A DNA stretch of 64,000 bases from Francisella philomiragia subsp. philomiragia ATCC 25015 (GCF_000156715.1 NZ_DS999316.1:45908-109907); one strand, 5' to 3'; numbered from the stretch's first letter, positions 45,835 to 54,783 are shown. A program made the numbers and translations. Notes: generated by a model not told the origin, from the letters alone.

Positions 45835-46740
45835 ATGAAAAATATGTGCTCTAAACCACTTGTATCAGTACTACTTCCTTCATATAATCATGAGAGATAT
45901 ATAGAAAGAGCTATTGAAAGTGTAGTTAATCAGGATTATCCAAATATTGAACTGATAGTCGTTGATGATGGTTCCAGTGATGAGAGTGTTAATGTTTTAA
46001 AAAAAATATCTGAAAAATATAATTTTGAATTATATCTTCAAAAAAATGAAGGATTAATTAAAACTCTTCAAAAACTTATATCACTTTCAAAAGGTAAATA
46101 TATATCTTTGTTTTCATCCGATGACGAGTATGAAGGTAATAAAATATCTACACTAGTTTCTTATTTGGAGAATAATCCAGATTATATTATGGTTTATAGT
46201 AAGATTTACATAATTGATCAAAATTCAAAAATTATTGCTAAAGTAAATGAAAATTATCAGCTGGGTTATATATTTGATAATCTTTTGAAAGGAGAATTTT
46301 TTATCAACGGAGTGTCAGGACTTTATCGAAAAGAATTATTTGAAGAATTTGATTATGACAATGAATATATTGATGATTATCAATTATGGTTAAAGATTGC
46401 TTATAAATACAAAATAGGCTTTGTAAATGAATATCTTGCTAGATATCGTAAACATGATAATTATATGTCAGGTAATATTTTAAAAATGATTTCATCGGAG
46501 AAAAGAATAATAGATAAATATAAGTCGCATTCAACATATCACATAGCTCGTGATGCATGGAATTTGAAATGGTTTAGAGCTCTTGCTGGAGTTAATAAAA
46601 AAGAGGCACTAAAGTATTTAAGAGTTTTAAATTATAAAAAAATGTTATTACAAAAAGTTTTTTGGATATCAATTATTAAGTTTTTGTTACCTAAACTATT
46701 CATTGATTATATTGAAAAAATCACTAAAAATGTCAAATAA
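45835..46740 (+). CDS. Glycosyltransferase family 2
   Basis: A 301-residue GT2 (inverting, GT-A) enzyme. PLVSVLLPSYNHERYIERAIESVVNQDYPNIELIVVDDGSSD is the nucleotide-sugar start. SLFSSDDEYEGNKI gives the D-x-D (SDDE), and GVSGLYRKELFEEFDYDNEYIDDYQLWLKIAY holds the acceptor-side acidic E-D-x2-L motif. It adds one sugar to the lipid-linked glycan. It lies between the flippase and the GT6 gene, which overlaps its end by 11 bp. Confidence 0.88.
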   Translation: MKNMCSKPLVSVLLPSYNHERYIERAIESVVNQDYPNIELIVVDDGSSDESVNVLKKISEKYNFELYLQKNEGLIKTLQKLISLSKGKYISLFSSDDEYEGNKISTLVSYLENNPDYIMVYSKIYIIDQNSKIIAKVNENYQLGYIFDNLLKGEFFINGVSGLYRKELFEEFDYDNEYIDDYQLWLKIAYKYKIGFVNEYLARYRKHDNYMSGNILKMISSEKRIIDKYKSHSTYHIARDAWNLKWFRALAGVNKKEALKYLRVLNYKKMLLQKVFWISIIKFLLPKLFIDYIEKITKNVK

Positions 46741-47530
46741 AAAATTGATAGTATTATATATTGCTACAGGAGAATATATAAAATTTTGGAAAGATTTTTA
46801 CCTTAGCGCAGAGAAGTTTTTTTTAAAGAATAGCAATATAAGTTTAGAATATATAGTTTATACAGATAGCACTTGTATCTTTGCAGAAGAAAAAGAAAAT
46901 GTATTAAGAATCTATCAGGAAAATATGGAGTGGCCATATATTACTTTATTTAGATTTAAAATTTTTAAAAAAGCCTTACCTTATTTGTATAATAGTGATT
47001 ATATATTTTTCTTTAACTCAAATATGAAATTTATTTCAGATGTTAATGAGAAAATACTTCCTCAAGGAAGCAAACAGCTTACATTTGTGATGCATCCAGG
47101 TTACTATAATAAACCAGTCAAAAAATTTACATATGAAAAAAATAATAACTCATTAGCTTTTGTCCCTAAATCATTAGGAAAATATTATTTTATGGGAGGA
47201 GTTAATGGAGGAACAACAAAGGCATATATAAAGCTTATTAATGATTTAGAATATGCTATAGATCAAGATCTTAAAAAAAACGTAATAGCAATATGGCATG
47301 ATGAATCACATTTAAATAAATATGCCATTACACATGAAAAACTAATACATGTTCTATCTCCTCAATATGGCTATCCTGAAGGTTTGTCTAATCCTGATTT
47401 TGAAATCAAATTAGTTATTAAAAATAAAGAAAATTATATAGATATACATACTATTAAAGGAAGTAAGAGAAGAAATGTTTTTTTAAATATATACAGCTAT
47501 ATAAAAGGGTTACTAAGTGAAAATAATTAA
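46730..47530 (+). CDS. Glycosyltransferase family 6, ABO blood-group transferase-like
   Basis: A 266-residue bacterial GT6, a relative of the human ABO alpha-1,3-GalNAc/Gal transferases. Landmarks: EWPYITLFRFKIF (68-80), SDYIFFFNSNMKF (89-101), MHPGYYNK (121-128), KYYFMGGVNGG (151-161) and AIWHDESHLNKY (187-198). The metal site usually DXD is N96-S97-N98, i.e. NXN, as known for bacterial members, which often need no metal. It probably adds alpha-1,3-Gal or GalNAc to a fucosylated Gal. I start at ATG 46730; the TTG at 46703 lies in the previous gene. The next gene is an alpha-1,2-fucosyltransferase. The GalNAc/Gal choice is not determined. Confidence 0.88.
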   Translation: MSNKKLIVLYIATGEYIKFWKDFYLSAEKFFLKNSNISLEYIVYTDSTCIFAEEKENVLRIYQENMEWPYITLFRFKIFKKALPYLYNSDYIFFFNSNMKFISDVNEKILPQGSKQLTFVMHPGYYNKPVKKFTYEKNNNSLAFVPKSLGKYYFMGGVNGGTTKAYIKLINDLEYAIDQDLKKNVIAIWHDESHLNKYAITHEKLIHVLSPQYGYPEGLSNPDFEIKLVIKNKENYIDIHTIKGSKRRNVFLNIYSYIKGLLSENN

Positions 47531-48362
47531 GATACAAGGCGGTTTGGGTAACCAAATGTTTCAATACGCTTTTTATAAGAGCCTAAAAAATAATTGTATA
47601 GATTGTTATGTTGATATCAAAAATTATGATACTTACAAACTTCATTATGGTTTTGAGCTGAATAGGATTTTTAAAAATATAGATCTAAGTTTTGCTCGAA
47701 AATATCATAAAAAAGAGGTTCTAGGTAAGTTATTTTCAATTATTCCTAGTAAATTTATTGTTAAATTTAATAAAAACTATATTCTTCAGAAAAATTTTGC
47801 TTTTGATAAAGCATATTTTGAAATAGATAATTGCTATTTAGATGGTTATTGGCAATCAGAAAAATATTTTAAAAAAATTACAAAAGATATATATGATGCT
47901 TTTACCTTTGAGCCTTTAGATTCTATTAATTTTGAATTTCTTAAGAATATACAAGATTATAACTTGGTATCTATTCATGTGAGAAGAGGAGACTATGTAA
48001 ATCATCCTCTTCATGGAGGAATATGTGATTTAGAATATTATAATAAAGCTATAAGTTTTATAAGATCAAAGGTAGCTAATGTCCACTTTTTAGTATTTTC
48101 AAATGATATTTTATGGTGTAAGGATAATTTAAAGTTAGACCGTGTAACATATATTGATCATAACAGATGGATGGATAGCTATAAAGATATGCACTTAATG
48201 AGCTTATGCAAACATAACATTATAGCTAATAGTTCATTTAGTTGGTGGGGTGCGTGGCTAAATCAAAATGATGATAAAATTGTTATTGCTCCAAGCAAAT
48301 GGTTTAATGATGATAAAATCAATCAAAAAGATATTTGTCCTAACTCATGGGTGAGAATATGA
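47517..48362 (+). CDS. Alpha-1,2-fucosyltransferase-like (GT11)
   Basis: A 281-residue GT11 enzyme. GGLGNQMFQYAF (residues 8-19) and HVRRGDYV (154-161), the guanine/GDP-fucose-binding HxRRxD motif, are both present. ANSSFSWWGAWLN (237-249) is the third family block. It adds alpha-1,2-fucose from GDP-fucose to a terminal galactose, making an H-antigen-type structure. The GTG at 47517 overlaps the previous gene. No GDP-fucose synthesis genes (gmd/fcl) are in this window and must be elsewhere if fucose is really used. Confidence 0.88.
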   Translation: MKIIKIQGGLGNQMFQYAFYKSLKNNCIDCYVDIKNYDTYKLHYGFELNRIFKNIDLSFARKYHKKEVLGKLFSIIPSKFIVKFNKNYILQKNFAFDKAYFEIDNCYLDGYWQSEKYFKKITKDIYDAFTFEPLDSINFEFLKNIQDYNLVSIHVRRGDYVNHPLHGGICDLEYYNKAISFIRSKVANVHFLVFSNDILWCKDNLKLDRVTYIDHNRWMDSYKDMHLMSLCKHNIIANSSFSWWGAWLNQNDDKIVIAPSKWFNDDKINQKDICPNSWVRI

Positions 48363-49111
48363 GTAAGATAACAGTGTCTGTAGTGATGCCAGTATATAAT
48401 GCTGAAAAATATCTTTCACAAGCTATTGAAAGTATTTTAAAACAGTCATTTAGTGATTTTGAATTTATTATTGTAAATGATGGCTCATCAGATAGTAGCT
48501 TACAGATAATTATGAAATATGCTGAAATTGATGATCGAATTATAATTCTCTCTAGAGAAAATAGAGGTATCATCTATTCTTTGAATGAAGCTATATATTT
48601 AGCAAAAGGTAATTATATAGCTAGGATGGATGCAGATGATATTGCAAACGAAATGAGGCTTCAAACACAAATAAGCTATCTTGAAAAAGAAAATTATGAT
48701 GTTGTAGGTTCTAATATTGTTTATATCGATTCTGATGGTGTTGAGATCGCTAACAAAGTTTTTCCAGAAAGTAATAAACATATCAGAAAAAAAATCTATT
48801 ATAAATGTGTAATCTCTCATCCTACGGTAATGTATAAAAAAGAAGTAGTTTTAAAATCAAACTGTTATATGGGAGGTAAAGCTAGTGAAGACTACGATCT
48901 TTGGCTTAGGTTAATGAGAAATAGATTAGTAAAATTTTATAATGTTCAAGAAAATCTTTTGCAATATAGAATACATAATGAGCAAATGAAGGGTGATAAA
49001 TCTGCTTTTGCTGAAGTGGCAGGGTATTTTTTAAGAGAAGCATTATGTTTAAAATCTGTTAAACCTTTATTTGGTTGTTTTGTTTATATTCTTAAAAGAA
49101 TTTGTTTATAA
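48359..49111 (+). CDS. Glycosyltransferase family 2
   Basis: A 250-residue GT2 enzyme: VSVVMPVYNAEKYLSQAIESILKQSFSDFEFIIVNDGSSDSSL, then YIARMDADDIANEMRL with the DxD, and GGKASEDYDLWLRLMR for the acceptor-side E-D-x2-L. It is the fifth glycosyltransferase of the operon and the last sugar gene. The ATG at 48359 overlaps the fucosyltransferase stop (ATGA); the upstream ATG at 48347 has no ribosome site. The substrates are not predictable. Confidence 0.9.
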   Translation: MSKITVSVVMPVYNAEKYLSQAIESILKQSFSDFEFIIVNDGSSDSSLQIIMKYAEIDDRIIILSRENRGIIYSLNEAIYLAKGNYIARMDADDIANEMRLQTQISYLEKENYDVVGSNIVYIDSDGVEIANKVFPESNKHIRKKIYYKCVISHPTVMYKKEVVLKSNCYMGGKASEDYDLWLRLMRNRLVKFYNVQENLLQYRIHNEQMKGDKSAFAEVAGYFLREALCLKSVKPLFGCFVYILKRICL

Positions 49112-49141
49112 TTTAAAATCAATAAAATAAATCCTAAATAA

Positions 49142-49804
49142 ATGAAAACCTATATATTTGACTTGGATAATACACTTTATCCATATAATAACGGCTTATT
49201 TGATGCACAGATGGCGAGAATGAGTGATTATATCAAACTAAAACTAAATATTTCAGATACCGACAAAGCTAATACAATTCGTGATGAGCTATACTATGAG
49301 TTTGGTTCAACTATGCTTGGCATGATGCGTTATCATAATATCGAACCTAAAGAATTTCTTGATTATATTGATGATATTGAGATTAGTCACTTCAAGCCAA
49401 ATGAGAAACTAAATAAATATATCAGTAGTTTAAGAAAAGATAATCGTACGTATATTTTTACTAATGCTTCTAATTTTCATACTTATAGAGTTTTAAAACA
49501 GTTAGGTTTAGATGATAGTTTTGATGGTATCTTAACTATAGAAGATACTGGCTTAGTTTCCAAGCCAAAGACTAAATATTTTGAGGTAGGTAGAGACAAG
49601 TTTGATATTGATTTTACCAATGCAATTTTCTTTGAAGATTCCTCACATAATTTAGTACCAGCTAAGCATTTAGGTATGCAGACTGTATTAGTCCATGCAG
49701 ATGATCATAAGTCAGAGGCTAATTTCTATGATAATCAAGAAATAGACTATTATGTGAAAGATGTGGAGTCATTTTTTAAGGGTGATTATTTAGCTAGGAG
49801 ATAA
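49142..49804 (+). CDS. HAD pyrimidine 5'-nucleotidase-like phosphatase
   Basis: A 220-residue HAD protein of the Sdt1/Phm8 (pyrimidine 5'-nucleotidase) type. YIFDLDNTLYP has nucleophile Asp and the second Asp. Motif II is IFTNASNFH, and motifs III/IV are KPKTKYFEV and NAIFFEDSSHNLVPAKHLGM. The D-L-D-N-T-L-Y start is typical of this subgroup. It closes the polysaccharide operon after 30 bases but is likely housekeeping. In F. tularensis a HAD gene lies at the same place. Confidence 0.85.
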   Translation: MKTYIFDLDNTLYPYNNGLFDAQMARMSDYIKLKLNISDTDKANTIRDELYYEFGSTMLGMMRYHNIEPKEFLDYIDDIEISHFKPNEKLNKYISSLRKDNRTYIFTNASNFHTYRVLKQLGLDDSFDGILTIEDTGLVSKPKTKYFEVGRDKFDIDFTNAIFFEDSSHNLVPAKHLGMQTVLVHADDHKSEANFYDNQEIDYYVKDVESFFKGDYLARR

Positions 49805-49818
49805 CAATAAATGATACC

Positions 49819-49849
49819 GTCATCCTGAATTTGATTCAGGATCTCCTGA
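49819..49849. repeat. GTCATCCTGAA palindromic intergenic repeat
   Basis: A perfect 9-bp inverted repeat, ATCCTGAAT (49822-49830) and ATTCAGGAT (49834-49842), with a 3-base loop, within a GTCATCCTGAATTTGATTC-type element of the kind scattered in bacterial intergenic DNA. A second pair, CGTATG (49855-49860) and CATACG (49875-49880), follows. Confidence 0.6.
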
Positions 49850-49901
49850 ATAGGCGTATGTTTAGAGATTCGTTCATACGAGAGAATTACAAAAATGTAT
49901 A

Positions 49902-49975
49902 GTCATAGCCGCGTAGGCGGATATCTTTAGGCTAGTGGTTATGATTTATGAGATTCCCATCTTCATAGGAATGAC
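49902..49975. repeat. 74-bp intergenic repeat, copy 1
   Basis: Begins GTCATAGCCGCGTAGGCGGA and ends TTCATAGGAATGAC; the two ends are imperfect inverted copies of a GTCATNCCCGCG element. It matches the copy at 51395-51468 at about 67 of 74 positions with no gaps. Together they bracket the ATPase gene in direct orientation. Confidence 0.8.
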
Positions 49976-50053
49976 CGAGTAGTAGATAAAAGGTTTATTA
50001 CTACCAATCTTTTTTGTTATAATAACACCAGTTATCATAATCTGCGTTATTAT

Positions 50054-51376
50054 ATGAAGTTTTATAACCGTGAGCAAGAGTTGGCTATTTTGTCAAAAGC
50101 AGATAAATTAAAATCCAAAAGATCTGTAATGACGATGCTTATTGGTAGAAGAAGAATCGGTAAGACAACCTTAGCATTACATACTTATACCGATGACAAA
50201 GTTCTGTATTTGTTTGTAGCAAAAAAAGCAGAGTCATTATTATGTCAAGATTTCTGTCGAGAGATATCGGATAAATTAGGTGTTAAAATATTTGGAGAAT
50301 TGACAAGATTTGAAGATATTTTTGAATATCTTATAGAACTAGCTAAAAGAGAATCATTTACAATTGTTATTGATGAGTTTCAAGAGTTTTTCAAGATTAA
50401 CCCTTCGATATACTCTAGCATGCAAAAAATATGGGATTTAAATAAGGACTCTACAAAAATTCATTTAGTAACATGTGGTTCAATATATCATCTTATGAAA
50501 AAAATATATGAAGATGTGGGAGAACCTTTATTTGGACGTTGTGACTTTAAGATAGAGCTTAAGCCTTTTAAGCCACAAGTACTGAGAGAAATTTTATCAG
50601 ATAATCAAAGCTATACATCTGACAACATGCTTGATTTCTATACTTTGACAGGTGGGGTTGCAAAATATATTGAGCTTTTTGCGCTAAATAGCAGTTTTGA
50701 CTTGGTATCTATGCTAGATGTTATTGTAGAACCAAACTCGATGTTTTTAAGTGAGGGCAAAAATAGATTAATAGAGGAATTTGGTAAAGATTATGGAACC
50801 TACTTTTCTATACTAAGTTTAATAGCAGAATCAAAGACATCTAGGTCAGAGATTGAATCTGTTCTTCAGAGTAACATTTCTGGACATTTACATCGATTAG
50901 AGCATGACTATTCTATTATAAAAGCTATAAAACCAATTAATTCAAAACCTAATTCAAAAGTACAAAAATATGAGATTGTTGATATATTTTTAGCTTTTTG
51001 GTTTAGGTTTGTATTTAAATATCAATCCTTGGTAGAGGTAGAAAATTTTATAAAGCTAAAAGAGCTGATTTATCGGGATATTTCAATATTCAAGGGTAAA
51101 ATTCTCGAAAAATTATTTATAGAAATTTTCAAAGAAAAGCAACTATATACAAAAATAGGCTCATATTGGGAAAGAGGTAATAAAAATGAGATTGATATAG
51201 TAGCTCTTGATGATATCAATAAGAAATTACTAATTTGTGAAGTTAAGTTGAATTCTCACAAATTGAATCTTCAGCAACTAATTTTAAAGTCTCAGAAGTT
51301 GGTAGATTTTTACAAAAACTATAAGGTTGAATATGAGTTATTATCATTAGAAGATATAGATAGGTTACTAGACTAA
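50054..51376 (+). CDS. ATPase with DUF234 nuclease-like C-terminus
   Basis: A 440-residue P-loop protein. Walker A LIGRRRIGKTTLALHT is near residues 29-44 and Walker B IVIDEFQEFF near 113-122, followed by a sensor-like HLVTCGSIYHL. The C-terminal part (KGKILEKLFIEIF to the end) has an NEIDIVALDDINKKLLICEVKLN block, with the E-I-D..E-V-K pattern of PD-(D/E)xK nucleases as in DUF234. This family, common in archaea and scattered bacteria, is of uncertain role. A 74-bp repeat flanks it on each side and both neighbours differ in type, so it looks like a mobile or lately acquired cassette. Confidence 0.85.
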   Translation: MKFYNREQELAILSKADKLKSKRSVMTMLIGRRRIGKTTLALHTYTDDKVLYLFVAKKAESLLCQDFCREISDKLGVKIFGELTRFEDIFEYLIELAKRESFTIVIDEFQEFFKINPSIYSSMQKIWDLNKDSTKIHLVTCGSIYHLMKKIYEDVGEPLFGRCDFKIELKPFKPQVLREILSDNQSYTSDNMLDFYTLTGGVAKYIELFALNSSFDLVSMLDVIVEPNSMFLSEGKNRLIEEFGKDYGTYFSILSLIAESKTSRSEIESVLQSNISGHLHRLEHDYSIIKAIKPINSKPNSKVQKYEIVDIFLAFWFRFVFKYQSLVEVENFIKLKELIYRDISIFKGKILEKLFIEIFKEKQLYTKIGSYWERGNKNEIDIVALDDINKKLLICEVKLNSHKLNLQQLILKSQKLVDFYKNYKVEYELLSLEDIDRLLD

Positions 51377-51394
51377 AAAGCATAAATATATATA

Positions 51395-51468
51395 GTCATA
51401 CCCGCGCAGGCGGATATCTTTAGGCTTGTGGTTATGATTTATGAGATTTCTATCTTCATGGGAATGAC
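51395..51468. repeat. 74-bp intergenic repeat, copy 2
   Basis: Direct copy of 49902-49975, differing at about seven positions (for example CCC for GCC at the start, TTTCTATC for TTCCCATC). It is closer to the inferred consensus GTCATACCCGCGCAGGCGGA. It lies just after the ATPase stop. Confidence 0.8.
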
Positions 51469-51512
51469 GTAGTGAAATGGAAGCAGGTGAAGACAATAGC
51501 TTCAAAATTAAG

Positions 51513-52619
51513 TTACCAAGAAGTAACAGTAATTTTTTTATCCAACCCACAGTTCATTTTTGACTTTATTCTTTCAAGACTTTCAGATGTTTGTAGACCA
51601 GATTTTGCATCAGAATGCTGTATCACATGACTAGAATTAATCAGAGCATATTTAATAGCTTCTTCTATAGCTTTACCTTTGTAAATATTTGCACAGAATG
51701 TTGAGCTAAATGCATCACCTGCACCAAGAGTATTGACAACATTGTTAATTCTCAAAGACTCACTATGATATATTTTATCTTTAGAAGCTGCATATACACC
51801 ATTAGCACCATCTGTCACTACGATTATTCTTACACCTAAATCTAAACAGATTTTAAAGAAATCCTTCAATCTGAAAGTAGCGTTTAGGAAATCACTTTTT
51901 CCTTCATCAAGAGGGGTTTCAAGTCTATCTTTAGATTCTACAATATCTTTATCATTAGATGATAATAACGATAACATTAGCTTTTGAGCTTCTTGAAAAT
52001 TTAAAACAAGAATATCTATACCAAACATTGAATCTTTGATAAAGCTTTCTCCAACACTAAGTTGGCTAGAACCTGGATTGATGGCTACTTTTGTATTGTT
52101 ATCTGCCGCTAATTTTACTATTTCAGGTAGTCTAGCAGCTGAAGATTTACTCAAAGATGTAATATAAATAAAGTCACTCGCTATAATTGCTTTAGAAGGC
52201 AAATCATCTTGTAGGATATCTTTGTTTGCGCCTCTGTATGCAAAAATTGTTCTATCCCCACTTAGTGTTGGTACTACGTAAGATGTTGCTGTGCCATATC
52301 TATCAGAGTAGCGAATATTAGATATATCAATTCCAAGATCTTTAAGCTCATTGCTTATCTGTTCGCCAGCGATATCTTTACCAATTTTGCCAAAGAAACT
52401 AACGTCAATGTCCTGTTTTTTGAAAGAAACAGCAGCATTAGTTGCACCACCACCAGAAAATGATTTTTGTTCAGTTACTTCAATTTTTGCACCTTCTTCA
52501 AGTAGCATAAAAGATTGGGTAGTATCTTTTTTTTGCATATTCATAGTGAACATTTCTTCATATTCTATGATAGTGTCAAGAGTTGCGCCACCAATTGTAA
52601 GTGCTTTGATATTTTTCAT
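51513..52619 (-). CDS. PfkB-family carbohydrate/nucleoside kinase
   Basis: A 368-residue ribokinase-fold kinase. The substrate end has GGATLDTIIEYEEMF and SFSGGGATNAAVSFKKQDIDVSFFGKIGKDIAG. The ATP end has VVNTLGAGDAFSSTFCANIYKG, with catalytic Asp in GAGDAF. Its closest plan is ribokinase/adenosine kinase; the substrate cannot be named. It is longer than ribokinase (about 310) because of an insert between residues 245 and 275. It lies on the strand opposite to its neighbours. The start is ATG 52619. Confidence 0.88.
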   Translation of the reverse strand: MKNIKALTIGGATLDTIIEYEEMFTMNMQKKDTTQSFMLLEEGAKIEVTEQKSFSGGGATNAAVSFKKQDIDVSFFGKIGKDIAGEQISNELKDLGIDISNIRYSDRYGTATSYVVPTLSGDRTIFAYRGANKDILQDDLPSKAIIASDFIYITSLSKSSAARLPEIVKLAADNNTKVAINPGSSQLSVGESFIKDSMFGIDILVLNFQEAQKLMLSLLSSNDKDIVESKDRLETPLDEGKSDFLNATFRLKDFFKICLDLGVRIIVVTDGANGVYAASKDKIYHSESLRINNVVNTLGAGDAFSSTFCANIYKGKAIEEAIKYALINSSHVIQHSDAKSGLQTSESLERIKSKMNCGLDKKITVTSW

Positions 52620-52820
52620 CTTGAGATAGCTAATTTAAGTAATAATATTTATGCCATAGCATATCATCAATTGCTATAAGGGTAAATAATATTAACTGCA
52701 TATCAATTTATATGCTAAAAATAAACCTTTTTTATAGAAATATGTTCAATTAATTAGTATTATTTTAACAAAATATTATTACGCACAATTTTTATATAAT
52801 TTATAAAGGAGATTTCCAAG

Positions 52821-53639
52821 ATGCCGTCTAAGCCAGTGAAAAAAGATCACCGCGGATATATTATGCCAATCGGTGGTGGAGAGGATAAATTTGCAAGCCC
52901 TACGGTATTAGAAAAATTTGTTGAGCTTTCAGGTGGAAGTGAAGCAAAAATAGCTGTTATCCCTACAGCATCAAAGTTACCAGATACAGGAGATATCTAT
53001 GTTGATATTTTCTCTAAAATGGGAGTCAAAGATGTCTATAATCTAAAGATAGAAACTCGCTTAGATGCGACTACTAACAAAGATTATCAGGATCTACTTG
53101 CTCAAAGTACAGGTATCTTTATGACTGGTGGTAATCAGCTTTTACTTTCTACTACTCTTGGTGGTACTCCGATAGCGCAACTTATTCGTAGATTGAATGC
53201 AAAAGGTGTCAATGTTGCAGGTACATCAGCAGGAGCTGCTTTTATCTCAGGCTTTATGATTGCTGGTGGTCAAGCAGGTCTTATGCCTAGATGTAATATG
53301 GTTAATCTTGCTCCTGGGCTGGGTTTAACTAACAAATTACTAGTAGATCAGCATTTTTCTCAAAGAGATAGACTTGGTAGACTTTTAGCAGCGTTATCCT
53401 ACAACCCTTATATGGTCGGTGTTGGTATTGATGAGGATACATCAGCATTACTAAATTCTGAAAATGTGATAGAGGTTGTTGGTTCAGGTATGGTAACTAT
53501 TATAGACTTCTCTCACCTTAAGCATTCATCATTGCATAATGCTCGTAATAATGCTCCAATTAGTTTAGTTGATATTCGTATGCATATGCTTTTAGAAGGG
53601 CAAAAATTTGATCTTAATACTTGTCTAGTAGAGTTCTAA
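52821..53639 (+). CDS. cphB: Cyanophycinase
   Basis: Serine exopeptidase of the S51 family that splits cyanophycin (multi-L-arginyl-poly-L-aspartate) to beta-Asp-Arg. The start PIGGGEDK is the family signature. The nucleophile Ser136 lies in GVNVAGTSAGAA (nucleophile elbow G-T-S-A-G-A) and the catalytic His in LLVDQHFSQRDRLGRLL. The length (272) is normal. An AAAGGAGA site precedes ATG 52821. The isoaspartyl peptidase next door would complete the breakdown. No cyanophycin synthetase is in the window. Confidence 0.93.
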   Translation: MPSKPVKKDHRGYIMPIGGGEDKFASPTVLEKFVELSGGSEAKIAVIPTASKLPDTGDIYVDIFSKMGVKDVYNLKIETRLDATTNKDYQDLLAQSTGIFMTGGNQLLLSTTLGGTPIAQLIRRLNAKGVNVAGTSAGAAFISGFMIAGGQAGLMPRCNMVNLAPGLGLTNKLLVDQHFSQRDRLGRLLAALSYNPYMVGVGIDEDTSALLNSENVIEVVGSGMVTIIDFSHLKHSSLHNARNNAPISLVDIRMHMLLEGQKFDLNTCLVEF

Positions 53640-53772
53640 TATTTTTCCTCATTTCATCTATTTACATCTTAATTATTTAATCAGCTTCAATTGTATTTAT
53701 TGTATGAGATTTTGAGTATCTTAGATATAATCATATTTATATATACAATATTAATTTGAAATTGGAGCTGTT

Positions 53773-54633
53773 ATGCAAAAGATTATAATTCATGGCGGAT
53801 GTGGAGCTAGAGAAGATAAAAACACATCATTTGGCGACTATCATCAACATTTATTACCAATTATTCAAAAAGCTTATAACTATCTAAAAGATATTGATGA
53901 TGCAAATGAGGCAGCAGTTTTCACAGCAAAACTTCTTGAGGATGATGAGATATTCAATGCTGGTACAGGTTCAAGAGTTCAACAAGATGGACAAATCAGA
54001 ATGTCAGCATCTATAATCGATAACCAAAAACAAAAGTTTGCAGGTGTAATAAATATTCAAAATATAAAGAATCCTATAGTTGTTGCAAATAGACTGATGC
54101 AACAACATCATAGTGTTTTGGCTGGAGATCAAGCTACTACATTTGCTCATGATGTGATGGGTCTACCAACATATAACCCAATGACTGAAAAAAGATATCA
54201 AGAGTACTTACAACTAAAAAAAGGCTATACAGGAACAATAGGGGTTGTTGCTCTAGATTCTAAGGGTAAAATCTGTGCAGTTACTTCAACTGGAGGAGCT
54301 GGCTTTGAATATCCTGGTAGGGTGGGTGATAGTCCAACTGTCGCTGGTAATTTTGCCAATGAATCTATGGGCATATCATGTACGGGTATTGGTGAGCATA
54401 TCATCAACCAAGCAGTAGCAGCAAAAATAGCAACTAGAGTCAAAGATGGAATGTCATTATCACAAGCCGTAGATAAATCTATTGCCGAGAGCGATGTTCA
54501 TGGCGATTATGTAGGTCTTATAGCTATTGATAAGCAGGGCAATATTTGTTCTGGATCTACTTCTGTAGCACAGACATTGTATGCTTATGCAGATGGTAAA
54601 AATATAAAAACTTTTTATGAAGAAAAAATGTAA
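53773..54633 (+). CDS. iaaA: Isoaspartyl peptidase/L-asparaginase (Ntn-hydrolase, type III)
   Basis: Self-cleaving threonine Ntn-hydrolase: GTIGVVALDSKG has the nucleophile Thr155, where the precursor cleaves into alpha and beta subunits. IIHGGCGAR opens the protein and NAGTGSRVQQDGQIRMSASIID is conserved. It hydrolyses beta-aspartyl dipeptides, including beta-Asp-Arg released by cyanophycinase, and L-asparagine. It is 286 residues, shorter than the E. coli protein (321), losing some N-terminal and linker sequence. It lies 134 bases after cphB, same strand. Confidence 0.93.
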   Translation: MQKIIIHGGCGAREDKNTSFGDYHQHLLPIIQKAYNYLKDIDDANEAAVFTAKLLEDDEIFNAGTGSRVQQDGQIRMSASIIDNQKQKFAGVINIQNIKNPIVVANRLMQQHHSVLAGDQATTFAHDVMGLPTYNPMTEKRYQEYLQLKKGYTGTIGVVALDSKGKICAVTSTGGAGFEYPGRVGDSPTVAGNFANESMGISCTGIGEHIINQAVAAKIATRVKDGMSLSQAVDKSIAESDVHGDYVGLIAIDKQGNICSGSTSVAQTLYAYADGKNIKTFYEEKM

Positions 54634-54652
54634 TAAAATACTTATAAAAGTG

Positions 54653-54682
54653 TTGACTTAAGCATATAGGTGTATGTATAAT
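54653..54682 (+). promoter_or_regulatory. Strong sigma70 promoter of the tRNA array
   Basis: TTGACT (54653-54658), 18 bases, then a perfect TATAAT (54677-54682). It ends ten bases before tRNA-Phe, so it should drive the five-tRNA transcript. Confidence 0.8.
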
Positions 54683-54692
54683 ACCTGTCATT

Positions 54693-54768
54693 GGCCTGAT
54701 AGCTCAGTCGGTAGAGCAGAGGATTGAAAATCCTCGTGTCGGTGGTTCGATTCCGCCTCAGGCCACCA
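54693..54768 (+). tRNA. tRNA-Phe (GAA)
   Basis: A 76-nt cloverleaf: acceptor GGCCTGA/TCAGGCC, CCA encoded. Anticodon arm GAGGA-TTGAAAA-TCCTC gives anticodon GAA; T loop GGTTCGATTCC is canonical. First of five tRNAs in one array. Confidence 0.97.
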
Positions 54769-54783
54769 TTATTTAGAAATTGT

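Noticed and set aside
49819..51468. Possible CRISPR array from the repeated blocks
   Set aside because: Only a pair of 74-bp repeats separated by a full gene; no short regularly spaced direct repeats or cas genes.
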